DNA of 9,925 nucleotides from an uncultured Lachnospiraceae bacterium. GTDB taxonomy: Bacteria > Bacillota > Clostridia > Lachnospirales > Lachnospiraceae. Position 1 is the stretch's first letter, and the number at the start of each line of letters is the position of its first letter. A program made the position numbers and the translations under genes. Positions 1 through 8,717 of the stretch are shown here, piece after piece. The stretch covers positions 1-9,925 of the forward strand of contig CACXEL010000066.1 of assembly GCA_902766655.1 (NCBI GenBank), in the 5' to 3' direction. The notes under the pieces were generated by a model. That model had not been told where the DNA came from. It ran no database searches and was given only the letters and a program-made list of their open reading frames with translations.

Positions 1-210
<210 letters not shown>

Positions 211-320
211 GAAGGCTTCCCTTGACCGGACAGGACCGGCACACAGCCACAGCTGTATCACCGCTCTGCGCATCCTGGCAGGAGCCGGACCACATTCACT
301 TTGCCATGCAACACTCACAC

Positions 321-360
321 AGGCGGACGGCACGATCACGGACCGTCCGCCTTTCTTTTA
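321..360 (+). terminator. Rho-independent terminator-like hairpin directly before a ribosome binding site
   Basis: A perfect 10-bp GC-rich stem (AGGCGGACGG at 321-330 with CCGTCCGCCT at 343-352, 12-base loop) is followed by a T-rich run, TTTCTTTTA, up to 360. It probably ends the glf transcript. The tail passes straight into AAGGAGGTG, the ribosome binding site of the next gene, whose ATG is only 11 bases past the end of this feature. I see no convincing promoter in 211-320. The downstream gene may therefore depend on read-through of this hairpin. Confidence 0.7.
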
Positions 361-371
361 AGGAGGTGCAC

Positions 372-1454
372 ATGTCCGAAACAAATGTCAGAGAGGCGAA
401 AAAAAGGGTCCTCTTCCTCGACCACGCCAAGGCCCTGGGCATCCTCATGATCACCTATGGGCACATCACGGAGCTGGGCAACAGCGTCGACCGCTGGATG
501 TCCCTCTTCAAGGTCTCCGTCTTCTTTGTGACCGCCGGCTTTGTCATGGCGATGTCCGGATCCTGGAGGCGCCAGTCCATGGCGGAGCTGGTCAAAAAGC
601 GCCTGATTTCTCTGGGTATCCCCTATGCGACCTTCAGCGCCCTGGCCGTCGTGGTCCGGGTCGGCGCGCAATTCCTGAAGACAGGCGGGGGCAAAAAGCT
701 TCTGAAGGAGCTGCTCTTCCGCTTCTTCACCCTGCGCGGCCTCTTCCCGCTCTGGTTCCTGCCGGTCCTCTTTATCGCCGAGATCATTTTCCTTCTCATT
801 TTAAAGAGCGGCAGTAAGGTCCTCCTGGGCCTGACCTTCCTCTGGCCGGTCCTCATGACCCTCCTGACCAGCCGTTACATCGACCGGAACCGCGCCCTCC
901 TTGACGGGCTGAGCGTAAAGATGGATGTCACCCTCGTCCTCTCCAAAGCCGTCGTCGCTGTCTGGTTCCTGGCCGTCGGCTATATGGCTTATTTCCTCTT
1001 TGAGAAAATAAAGACCTCGCAGGGCCTCCTCGCAGGAATCCTGCTCTTCGCCCTCACCATCCTCTTCTCCAGGATCACGAAGGGAATCGACATCAACATG
1101 ATGAAGCTCGGACGTTATCCGGCCCTCTTCTATGCGGGAGGCGTTGCGGGATCCCTGGGGAGCCTCTTCATTTTCCGTTTTCTCGAGGGGAAAAAGGTCT
1201 CCCTGCCCCTCTTCACCTACTTCGGGCAGAATTCCCTGGCCCTCATGGGGCTCCAGCGTGGCCCGCTGATCATCAACATCATATACAAAGGCTTCAGCAG
1301 TGTCGCTGCCATCGAGAAAACGCCTGGCATCAAATATCACGCGGAGAACCTCTGCGTCCTCGCCCTGGTCCTGATCACCGTATATGGAGCGACCGAGCTC
1401 ATAAACCGGTACTGCCCCTGGATGCTGGGACGGCTCCGAAAGAAATCGGGATGA
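372..1454 (+). CDS. Membrane-bound acyltransferase (Acyl_transf_3 / fucose 4-O-acetylase-like)
   Basis: A 360-residue polytopic membrane protein. The ATG at 372 was chosen because AAGGAGGTG lies at 359-367 and because the family N-terminus (RVLFLDHAKALGILMITYGH, about residues 12-31) starts just inside it; the reading frame stays open upstream but carries no family sequence. The LDxxKxxGIxxxxxGH block includes His31, which corresponds to the invariant first-helix histidine of acyltransferase family 3. FFVTAGF (51-57), PLWFLPVLF (126-134) and YFGQNSLALMG (283-293) are further family landmarks. About ten hydrophobic segments run through the protein. Such enzymes move acetyl or other acyl groups onto sugars of envelope polysaccharides, so O-acylation of the locally made glycopolymer is the likely job; the substrate cannot be read. 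At the end of the NSL block many relatives have a histidine, whereas here it is Gln295. Confidence 0.82.
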   Translation: MSETNVREAKKRVLFLDHAKALGILMITYGHITELGNSVDRWMSLFKVSVFFVTAGFVMAMSGSWRRQSMAELVKKRLISLGIPYATFSALAVVVRVGAQFLKTGGGKKLLKELLFRFFTLRGLFPLWFLPVLFIAEIIFLLILKSGSKVLLGLTFLWPVLMTLLTSRYIDRNRALLDGLSVKMDVTLVLSKAVVAVWFLAVGYMAYFLFEKIKTSQGLLAGILLFALTILFSRITKGIDINMMKLGRYPALFYAGGVAGSLGSLFIFRFLEGKKVSLPLFTYFGQNSLALMGLQRGPLIINIIYKGFSSVAAIEKTPGIKYHAENLCVLALVLITVYGATELINRYCPWMLGRLRKKSG

Positions 1455-1462
1455 GAATACGG

Positions 1463-1568
1463 CAGAGGCCTTTTTGAGACTGAGGGACGGTCCTTTGTTC
1501 TCATTTTTCGAAAAGCAATTCGAAAAATGAGAACAAAGGACCGTCCCTCAGTCTCAAAAAGGCCTCTG
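1463..1568. repeat. Perfect 106-base palindrome between convergent genes
   Basis: Arms 1463-1512 and 1519-1568 are exact reverse complements over 50 bases, around the 6-base loop AAGCAA (1513-1518). The palindrome begins 8 bases after the acyltransferase stop and ends 10 bases before the stop of the convergent transferase gene. Any read-through RNA from either side would fold into a very long hairpin, so a bidirectional terminator or RNA-end stabiliser is plausible. It has no T-tract after the stem on either strand, so it is not a standard intrinsic terminator. Each arm contains a smaller imperfect palindrome at 1475-1503 with the core GGGACGGTCC, a type of intergenic repeat I recall as common in clostridia (unverified). 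I see no flanking target-site duplication. Confidence 0.9.
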
Positions 1569-1578
1569 TCTGTTACCT

Positions 1579-4500
1579 TCAGTACCCTTTTTTGATCATG
1601 TATGCATAAGTCCTGGCCGAATTCCTGTCATCACGGAAGGCAAACAGATCCGGCCTCCTGTCTGCATACACTGCTTTCTCTCGAAAGCCTCCGGAGGCAT
1701 ACTCCTCGATTCCGGCAATCAGGGCCTCCTCGTCAGTGTACCGGTCCCCGAAAAGGTCCTTCTCAAAGTCAATATAGCTCCCGCCATGGGCGCGCTTGTA
1801 TTCCTCCGTGTCGAACTGGTAGAACAGGACAGGCTTCCCGAGGTAGAAGGCATCCCAACTGACCGAGGAATAGTCGGTGATCAGCATATGGCAGCGCATG
1901 ATGATCTCGTTGAGGGGCCGGCTCCCGAAGGGCACCAGCTCCACATACCCCGGATCCGCTTTAAACTCCCCGAGCTGCTCGCCCAGCTTCGGGTGGAGGT
2001 AAAAGACCAGGCGGAAGCCGCAGGTCTCCGCGCAGCGGCGGAGCCGCTCACTGCCAAGAAGCGCCATATAGCGGCGATAGTATTCGCTGGCGGTGAAGTC
2101 CTCCGCGGTGCAATCCTCCAGCCAGTTCCGCCAGGTGGGCATGATGAGGATGAAACGGTCGTCGGCTGAAGCCTTGTCGTGGAAGACGTCCCAGCGGCAG
2201 AAGCCGAGAATGGGGGCATTTTCCGGCGTGTAGCCGAAGTTTTCCGTCACGATCTTCTGCTCAAAGGCGGAGGTGGTGACAAAGCTGCTCTTCTCCCCCA
2301 GATACTGCCTGTGGAAAAGGTTGTGGACCCGCTTGAAGGCGGTCACCCCGTGCTGAAGGAAGACGAAGGGCTTCCGTCTGGCCGCCGCGCTGATCAGGTT
2401 CGGCCTGGCCTGCCAGACGTAGAGATGGGAGATGACGTCCGAGGAAGCATATACGCGGACCGCCACAGTATAGACCATATACTTAAAGCTCATGAAGGGC
2501 AGAATCTGCTTCCGGTAGGGCTCCGTACGCTCCCACTCCGGAGAAGCGGGGTCCATCACGTAGAAAATATGCTTCCGCTCCGCCTCCGGCAGCTCCTTCA
2601 TGCAGTACTCAAAGAAGTACCAGCCGTTGTCCTGGGCCGCCGCGCAGAACTTCTCGTAGATGATCCAGATCCGCTTTCTCTTCCAGATGGGTCTTCCCAG
2701 GAAGTACACCACCGCCGCAGCAATCTCCTTGAGCCGCTGCCCGGCCCCGTCATATTTCGTCCCTTTCCGGAAAATGAAAGCCAGCTTCTCCCTGTAAGGA
2801 AAGAAAATAAATCCCCCCTTCAGCCTGCAGACATAGTCACCAACGGAAAAGGCTTTCCGCTGCAGGCCAGAGGTGTGGACCGGAAGCAAAACCTCCGCCG
2901 GACTGCCCGGCTGCGCCTCATTCCCGCACTCTGACAGGCAGGCACGGCTATCCGCGGACGCCAGATGGTCTGATCCTGCCGCCTTCGTCTCATCCTGCCT
3001 GCCGCCGCCCGACTGTTCCACGACCACTGCCAGATCCCAGTAGATGGGCTCCAGGGAATAGTCATTCATATCAGCGCGGCAGGTCAGAATGTACTCATTT
3101 CCCCGACGCGCCTCGACAAAGGGCAGCGAAATGCGCTCGTTCCGCAGGTCATTGCGCAAAGTAAGCCGGAGCTCTTTCACCGTCAGACCGTCTGCCGGCA
3201 GCTTAATCACCAGATCGAGCCTGGAGCCCCTGCACCGAATCTTCTCAAGGGCCGCCTTGGGCTCTCCGGAAAAGCTGTCCCGGATGAAGTTCGGATCAAT
3301 ATTGAGGCCCGGGAAGCACCGGTCGATATTGCGCATATGGATCCGCCGGCGCACGGAAGCGCTGACCCTGGACAGAGCCTCCTCGATGAGGGTCCGCGGG
3401 TTTGTTCCTGTCAGAAAGAGGAAGGTATAGTCATCCGCATAGTGGTCGCAGAGGTGAGCGCTGAGCTCCGGGGTAAAGAGGTTCTTCTCAAACACGATCA
3501 GCTCATTATCCGGGTCAGCCTTGGCAAGGAGAGCATCCATCTTCTCCGGCGTGTCCAGGTTGGCCGGCCAGCGGACACGCCACCGCTTTTTGGCGTTGGC
3601 ACTGTAATCCTGAACAGGCATATCGCCTGATTCGCCGTGGAAGACCAGATCGGCCATTTTGCTGCCGGTGTCCGGCCCGTCGTAGCGGATAAAACGGTCT
3701 GTATAATACCGGTCGTCCTTGTAATCGTCCGCGCGGAAGCTCTCGGTCCTGAGGCATTCAATCAGGTCGTCCAGCTCATAGATCTTGCGGAAGGGAAGCT
3801 CCCGGATATCAAAATACATGCCCCGCTCGGCCATATACTCCTCATAATCGTACATGAAGAGGATGACCGGCTTCCCGGTGATGGAGAAATCAAAGAAAAC
3901 GCTGGAATAATCCGTGATCAGCGCGTCCACACTGTTCAGGAATTCATACTTGTCCACGCCCTCCGGGAAGGGCAGGATATGGCGGTAGCTGTCCAGGCTG
4001 ACCGCCTGCTGAACGATCGGGTGAAAATTGACGTACAGCTTCTGGGAATCCGTCAGCGCTCCGTCGATCTCCCGGAGCATGCCGTTCACGGTCTGCCCGT
4101 AGTCCTCCAGATGTATATCGTGGTTGCTCTGTCCCCGCCAGGTGGGCATATAGGCCAAAGTGGTGAATCCGCTGTTGCCAAGACTCTCCCTCACCGCAAG
4201 CCCCAGCTCCGGATGAGAGAATATGCTGTTCCGCGGATATCCGCTGAGCACCACTTTGCCCGTATAGAGCTCGTTCAGGTTATAATCGCCCATCATGGCG
4301 TCCCGGGTGAACTCGTTGGGGAACATGATATAGCTGGCCTGGAGGAAATTGTGCTGGACGTTGTACATGGACTCGATGCCGAGCCGCATCTTCTTGCCCA
4401 GGGTCTTCAGAGGCGTTCCGTGCCAGGTCTGCAGATAGACCTGCCCGGGCCGCCGAATGAACCAGGCCGGGAAGGAGCTGTTGTTGATGAGATAAGCAGC

Positions 4501-4842
4501 CGTTGCCATCACCTTGGTATAGGCAAATGAATTCACGTCCACCAGCTTGACCTTGAGTCCAAGCGCCTCCGCCTGGGCCTTGTGGCGGGCCATATCCATC
4601 GTGGCGAACCAGATTTCATACCGGTCCGCCTCACCGGTCTCCATGAGACTTTTCAGGATATAAAAAGGCGAGTCGGACAGGTCCCGCCCGTGAAAAGACT
4701 CAAAGAGGACCCTGTCCGGCTTTACGGCGCTGTGCCTTAAGTGCCAGGCATAGACAAATTTCATCTGGCCGGGCTTATTGCCCAGCCAGCGTTTGATTTT
4801 TCCCAGTTTCTTTTTTACCTTTACAGCCGCTTTGGGTAGCAT
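1579..4842 (-). CDS. Two-domain CDP-glycerol glycerophosphotransferase (TagF-like), smaller paralog
   Basis: A cytoplasmic, membrane-associated type of polyol-phosphate transferase of about 1087 residues with two full catalytic domains. Numbering from ATG 4842, the N-terminal domain (about 43-400) shows WHGTPLKTLGKKM (HGTP 141-144), MPTWR 232-236, His-Pro 274-275 and TDYSS 310-314. The C-terminal domain (about 725-1085) shows QHGVT 830-834, MPTWR 901-905, His-Pro 950-951 and TDYSS 989-993. The two histidines correspond to the catalytic pair of the TagF family. A central region (400-720) is beta-rich and carries a hydrophilic, probably disordered stretch near 613-648. The basic N-terminus (KVKKKLGKIKRW) could bind membrane. 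Start: a GTG at 4854 overlaps the upstream TGA, but ATG 4842 has GAGG six bases before it and is preferred. CDP-glycerol is the usual donor; CDP-ribitol or another activated polyol cannot be excluded. Confidence 0.88.
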   Translation of the reverse strand: MLPKAAVKVKKKLGKIKRWLGNKPGQMKFVYAWHLRHSAVKPDRVLFESFHGRDLSDSPFYILKSLMETGEADRYEIWFATMDMARHKAQAEALGLKVKLVDVNSFAYTKVMATAAYLINNSSFPAWFIRRPGQVYLQTWHGTPLKTLGKKMRLGIESMYNVQHNFLQASYIMFPNEFTRDAMMGDYNLNELYTGKVVLSGYPRNSIFSHPELGLAVRESLGNSGFTTLAYMPTWRGQSNHDIHLEDYGQTVNGMLREIDGALTDSQKLYVNFHPIVQQAVSLDSYRHILPFPEGVDKYEFLNSVDALITDYSSVFFDFSITGKPVILFMYDYEEYMAERGMYFDIRELPFRKIYELDDLIECLRTESFRADDYKDDRYYTDRFIRYDGPDTGSKMADLVFHGESGDMPVQDYSANAKKRWRVRWPANLDTPEKMDALLAKADPDNELIVFEKNLFTPELSAHLCDHYADDYTFLFLTGTNPRTLIEEALSRVSASVRRRIHMRNIDRCFPGLNIDPNFIRDSFSGEPKAALEKIRCRGSRLDLVIKLPADGLTVKELRLTLRNDLRNERISLPFVEARRGNEYILTCRADMNDYSLEPIYWDLAVVVEQSGGGRQDETKAAGSDHLASADSRACLSECGNEAQPGSPAEVLLPVHTSGLQRKAFSVGDYVCRLKGGFIFFPYREKLAFIFRKGTKYDGAGQRLKEIAAAVVYFLGRPIWKRKRIWIIYEKFCAAAQDNGWYFFEYCMKELPEAERKHIFYVMDPASPEWERTEPYRKQILPFMSFKYMVYTVAVRVYASSDVISHLYVWQARPNLISAAARRKPFVFLQHGVTAFKRVHNLFHRQYLGEKSSFVTTSAFEQKIVTENFGYTPENAPILGFCRWDVFHDKASADDRFILIMPTWRNWLEDCTAEDFTASEYYRRYMALLGSERLRRCAETCGFRLVFYLHPKLGEQLGEFKADPGYVELVPFGSRPLNEIIMRCHMLITDYSSVSWDAFYLGKPVLFYQFDTEEYKRAHGGSYIDFEKDLFGDRYTDEEALIAGIEEYASGGFREKAVYADRRPDLFAFRDDRNSARTYAYMIKKGY

Positions 4843-4850
4843 ATCCATCC

Positions 4851-7800
4851 TCACGAAAGCAATCCGCTGATGAACTGATAGGTCCTCCGACAGTTGTTCT
4901 GGTCCCTGTAGGCGAAATAGTCGGAGGCTTTCCGGTCATTTTCCGGGCTCAGGCGGCAGCCTCCCTCCAGGCAGCGCTCAATGTGGTCCAGGAGTTCATT
5001 TTCCTCCTCGGCCCGGTCGCCGGGAAGTTCACTGCGCATATCGATGTAGGAGCCGTGCGCATCCATGTACCGGTCGTAGTCGAATTGATAGAAGATGACC
5101 GGCTTCCTGAGATAGAGGGTATCCCAGCAGACGCTGGAGTAATCCGTGATCAGAGCGGAACAGCGCATGATCTGCTCGTTCACGGGCACCTCGCCCGAGG
5201 AGGCCATGGAGATCCGGTCACCCAGCTTGTCCCGGAAGGTGCCCAGATGGTCGGCGAACTTGGGATGGAGGCAGAGCACGATCCGGCTGTCGTATTTTTC
5301 AAGCATTTCCTTGAGCCGCTGGCTGAGGAGCAGGCTCGTGTAGTGCCTGTAGTAATCGCTCTTGATGAAGGCCTCGTCGCTCACGTCCTCCAGCCAGGAC
5401 CGCCAGGTCGGCATGAGAAGGATCGTCTTGTTGTTGTCATCGGACTTGTCTGTCAGGACGTCCCAGCGGGCAAAGCCAAGGATGGGAGCCTCCGTACGGT
5501 TGTAGCCGAAGTTGCCGACCACAATGTCCTGCTCCTTCTGGGAAGTCGTCACGAAATACTTCATGGGGCTGGACCCGTACTTTCCGAAGAGGTTGTGGAC
5601 CCGCTTGAGGGCGGTCACCCCGTGCTGGAGAAAGATCTGGTTCTTCGCGCGCTTCGCGCCGTCATAGACGAAGCTGGGCTTTGACCGCCAGACGTAGAGA
5701 TGAGACTTGGTGTCCGTGGAAACGAGGAACCTGGCCGACAGCATGTAAAGCATATGCTTAAAGCTCATGAAGGGAATCACCTGGCGCCCGTACATGGCCA
5801 CCTTCTCATAGTCCGGCGACTTCCTGTCCATGACGTAATAGATATTCTTCTTTTCCTCCGGAGACAGCTCATCCATGCAGTACTTGAAGAAATAATAGCT
5901 GTTATCCTGGGCAGTAGCTGAGAACTTCTCATATACCAGAAGGATCTTGCGTTCTTTCAGCTGTTTTCGGAAAAGCTTGCTCACGACCTTTGCGGTCACT
6001 TCCTTTACACGGGTCCCCATATTGTCATAGTCCGTGTTCGGACGCACACAGAACGCAAGAACGCCCTTGGCCCCCATATACGGGAAGATTATGTTGCCGT
6101 CGTCAAGCTTCATCTGAATGTTGAGGAGGCGAAGCATCCTGCGGATCATTTTACCGTTAAAGGACAGACGGTTCCGGACGTCGCAGCCAATCATGCTGAC
6201 CGTCACTTCCAGGTCCCAATAAACGGGTTTGATGCCGGGCAGGGCATCTTTTTCCAGAATCAGGACCAGGTGGCTGCCCTTGCCTTTGGGCGTGACCGTC
6301 ATCTTCACAGGAATGGAAATATCCTCGACCTGGGACCGATAGACCAGCCTTGCCTCCCCGATGTGGTCGGGAAGAAGGTCGGGCGCATCGGCTATGACCT
6401 TAAGCCTGCCTGACGGGCAGGAGAAGCGCCTGACGCTAATGGCTTTGAGAGTGCCCGTGGTCGCTATCTCCAGTCGCAGATATCCGTCGATATTCCCGTC
6501 AGCCTTGGGGAGGAGAAGAATTTCCATCTGCTTTCTGGTCCAGTCGTAGCTCTTCCCGGAAGCGCGGACGTCCTCGAAGGGGCTCTGAATGATTTTTTTC
6601 AGATTGGTCCTGGAATAATCGGCGGGAAGCATGACACTGATTTCGCTGCCCTGATAGTAGCGTACACCGGAAATCTCCCGGTAACAGTCCTTGCCGCCGT
6701 CTTCATTGCCGCTCTTCAGGAGGACCAGGACTTCCTTTCCCCCTCTGTCCAGGCAGGTGAGACCGATAAAGGGGCTCTCCCCCTTATAGACTGTCAGGTC
6801 CTCGAGCAGCTGCCCCACTTCCAGGGTGATCCGGCCCTCCTCCTTCTCCTCCGGCGTCAGGGGGCGTTTCCAGAAAATGCGGTAGCTTCCGGTCATAAGG
6901 ATGACGCTTAAGGGCTCCAGTCCGCCGCAGTCGAAGCCGACGTTCATGATCCCGCTGCCGTGGACAGAGATCTCCTTCAGGCTGCCGGGCACCACTGCCG
7001 TGGGATCGGCGTAGTAGCCGGCATCGCAGAAGCCGAAATCGGTGAGGGTTTCCACCACATTGAGTCCGGGAAGAGTCCTCTCCAGATCACGTTTCCAGAT
7101 CTCGGCAGCGAGGGTCTCGTCGACCTCCTCCTCCTGGAGCCGGTCGAACTCCTCATAGGTGATGGGCACGGCATTTTTGGTGATGATATAGTCAAAGCTG
7201 TCATTGTATCTGTCGTAGAGAAGCTCCGACTGTCTTCCGCTGAACCAGCCTGCGTAGAACCAGACCACGCTGTTTTCGTCAGCTTTCCTGGCTATGGTCT
7301 CCAGCCGGTAGACATCCTTGAAGTCTCTGGGCTTCAGCACGGTCACCGGGCGCTCTTTGTTGGCGCTGTAATCGTGGATCTCAAGACCGCCCTCATCGCC
7401 CTCGACTGCCAGCCTCACCAGCCTCTCGGCGATGTCCGCGGAGTCGTACTTGAAGAAGGTCCTGTAGTATTCGGTGTCCTCGTAAGTGTCGTTCACGTAA
7501 GCCCGGTCCCGCAGACAGACGCCGAGCTCGGCCGCCGTGGAGACCATCCGGAAGGGAAGGGTGTGGATGTCGAAGTACATTCCCCGGTCCCTCAGGTACT
7601 CGTCCAGGTCGTAAGTGAAGAGGATCACCGGCTTCTTCGTGAGGGAGAAATCAAAGAAAATGCTGGAATAGTCTGTCACCAGCACATCCGAACAGCTGAT
7701 GAACTCGTAGGGCTCCACATCCTGGGGGAAGGGCAAAATATGCCTGTAGCTGTCCAGTTTGACGAAATCCCTGAGGATCGGATGGAACTTCACATAGAAA

Positions 7801-8573
7801 ATGTCGTCATCCGCCAGATATCCGTCCAGCTCCTCGAAGATCAGCCGGACCGTCTCCGCGTAATCCGCCACGATCTTGTCGTTCCAGCTGGTCCCGCGCC
7901 AGGTAGGCATGTAAATGAAAACATGCTTGTCCTCGATCCCGCGCGCCTTTCTCAACGCCTTCCCCTGCTCCGGCCGCAGAAAAACGGAATTTCTGGGATA
8001 GCCTGCCATGACCACCTTCCCTGTGTAGAGCCGTTCCAGGTTGTAATCATTCATGATGATATTCCTGGTGAACTCATTGGGCTGGGTCAGATAATCCGCC
8101 TGCAGGAAGCCATGCTGGGCCTGATAGAGGGTATCGATGCCGAACCGCATCTTCTTGCCCAGGGTCTTGAGCGGGGTCCCGTGCCAGGTCTGCATGTAGA
8201 CCTGCCCCGGCCTCTTGCTGAAGAAAATGGGCACACCGGCATTCCCGAAAATGAACCCCGCCGTGGCCAGAATGCGGGCATACTCATATGTATTAACGTC
8301 TACGAGCTCCGCCTTGACGCCCATGCTTTCCAGCTGCTGCGCGTGCAGCTCCACATTCTCGCTCGTAAAATATATCCTGAAACGCCCCGGATAGCAGGAC
8401 ATAAGGGCCCGGGCGAACTCCGGCCCGGAATCTGAGACATTCTGGCCATGGAACATCTCGATCAGGACAAGGTCCGGATCAACTGCCTCCGTCAGACAGT
8501 ACTGGCGGTAATAGAACTTTAGGTTTGCTCTGACATTATTCGGATCCGGCCGCTGTTTTTTCTTTGCGCTCAT
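4851..8573 (-). CDS. Two-domain CDP-glycerol glycerophosphotransferase (TagF-like), larger paralog
   Basis: A 1240-residue protein with the same two-headed plan as the gene downstream. The N-terminal domain (about 35-390) has HGTP 131-134, MPTWR 222-226, His-Pro 264-265 and TDYSS 300-304. The C-terminal domain (about 875-1238) has QHGVT 983-987, MPTWR 1054-1058, His-Pro 1103-1104 and TDYSS 1142-1146. The central region has a module shared with the paralog that ends in a PVYWDLEV motif (783-790). It also has about 150-200 extra residues around 515-715, absent from the paralog, that look beta-rich and may be a carbohydrate-binding or spacer module. ATG 8573 has AGGAG seven bases upstream. The gene leads the operon, and its stop overlaps the earliest possible start of the next gene, so translation is probably coupled. 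Likely role: transfer of glycerol phosphate (or another polyol phosphate) in making a teichoic-acid-like or phosphate-decorated surface polymer. Confidence 0.9.
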   Translation of the reverse strand: MSAKKKQRPDPNNVRANLKFYYRQYCLTEAVDPDLVLIEMFHGQNVSDSGPEFARALMSCYPGRFRIYFTSENVELHAQQLESMGVKAELVDVNTYEYARILATAGFIFGNAGVPIFFSKRPGQVYMQTWHGTPLKTLGKKMRFGIDTLYQAQHGFLQADYLTQPNEFTRNIIMNDYNLERLYTGKVVMAGYPRNSVFLRPEQGKALRKARGIEDKHVFIYMPTWRGTSWNDKIVADYAETVRLIFEELDGYLADDDIFYVKFHPILRDFVKLDSYRHILPFPQDVEPYEFISCSDVLVTDYSSIFFDFSLTKKPVILFTYDLDEYLRDRGMYFDIHTLPFRMVSTAAELGVCLRDRAYVNDTYEDTEYYRTFFKYDSADIAERLVRLAVEGDEGGLEIHDYSANKERPVTVLKPRDFKDVYRLETIARKADENSVVWFYAGWFSGRQSELLYDRYNDSFDYIITKNAVPITYEEFDRLQEEEVDETLAAEIWKRDLERTLPGLNVVETLTDFGFCDAGYYADPTAVVPGSLKEISVHGSGIMNVGFDCGGLEPLSVILMTGSYRIFWKRPLTPEEKEEGRITLEVGQLLEDLTVYKGESPFIGLTCLDRGGKEVLVLLKSGNEDGGKDCYREISGVRYYQGSEISVMLPADYSRTNLKKIIQSPFEDVRASGKSYDWTRKQMEILLLPKADGNIDGYLRLEIATTGTLKAISVRRFSCPSGRLKVIADAPDLLPDHIGEARLVYRSQVEDISIPVKMTVTPKGKGSHLVLILEKDALPGIKPVYWDLEVTVSMIGCDVRNRLSFNGKMIRRMLRLLNIQMKLDDGNIIFPYMGAKGVLAFCVRPNTDYDNMGTRVKEVTAKVVSKLFRKQLKERKILLVYEKFSATAQDNSYYFFKYCMDELSPEEKKNIYYVMDRKSPDYEKVAMYGRQVIPFMSFKHMLYMLSARFLVSTDTKSHLYVWRSKPSFVYDGAKRAKNQIFLQHGVTALKRVHNLFGKYGSSPMKYFVTTSQKEQDIVVGNFGYNRTEAPILGFARWDVLTDKSDDNNKTILLMPTWRSWLEDVSDEAFIKSDYYRHYTSLLLSQRLKEMLEKYDSRIVLCLHPKFADHLGTFRDKLGDRISMASSGEVPVNEQIMRCSALITDYSSVCWDTLYLRKPVIFYQFDYDRYMDAHGSYIDMRSELPGDRAEEENELLDHIERCLEGGCRLSPENDRKASDYFAYRDQNNCRRTYQFISGLLS

Positions 8574-8611
8574 GGTTTACTCCTGAAATAAACAATCAAT
8601 CCATTCTAATT

Positions 8612-8641
8612 ATCATACCATACCGCCGTCCTTCTTCACAA
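8612..8641 (-). promoter_or_regulatory. Sigma-70-type promoter for the transferase operon
   Basis: On the minus strand, -35 TTGTGA (8641-8636) and -10 TATGAT (8617-8612) are 18 bases apart, in an AT-rich patch just before the 1240-residue gene. Transcription would start near 8605, giving a leader of about 30 bases that includes the AGGAG ribosome binding site. The -10 matches consensus at five of six positions and the -35 at four of six. Confidence 0.55.
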
Positions 8642-8684
8642 CGCTTTTTCAATTCCGGCGCATGTCGGCCGGAGGTCTTTACAA

Positions 8685-8713
8685 TTGTCTTTCAAAAGCT
8701 GTTATGGTATTGT
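8685..8713 (+). promoter_or_regulatory. Candidate rightward promoter for the hypB genes
   Basis: TTGTCT (8685-8690) and TATTGT (8708-8713) are 17 bases apart in the only AT-rich stretch upstream of the hypB genes. Each box matches consensus at four of six positions, so support is moderate. Transcription would start near 8720, and the leader of about 245 bases would contain nearly the whole inserted repeat element. The -10 box overlaps the left copy of the 8-base direct repeat, so it would have survived the insertion. Confidence 0.4.
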
Positions 8714-8717
8714 ATTT
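8710..8717 (+). repeat. Left target-site duplication, TTGTATTT
   Basis: This 8-base sequence ends exactly where the left terminal inverted repeat begins (8718). An identical copy starts exactly where the right inverted repeat ends, which is the expected footprint of transposition. Confidence 0.75.

Noticed and set aside
1463..1568. Ordinary Rho-independent terminator
   Set aside because: The stem is much longer than needed and lacks a T-tract on either strand, so it is reported as a palindromic repeat with possible terminator activity.
3637..4530. Open frame (297 codons) on the + strand opposite the smaller transferase
   Set aside because: Antisense shadow of a confidently identified gene; no motif, no start signal.
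6960..8435. Long open frame (491 codons) on the + strand opposite the larger transferase
   Set aside because: It lies entirely antisense to a gene with clear family motifs, and its composition is the mirror of that gene's codon bias. It has no ribosome binding site and no recognisable domain.
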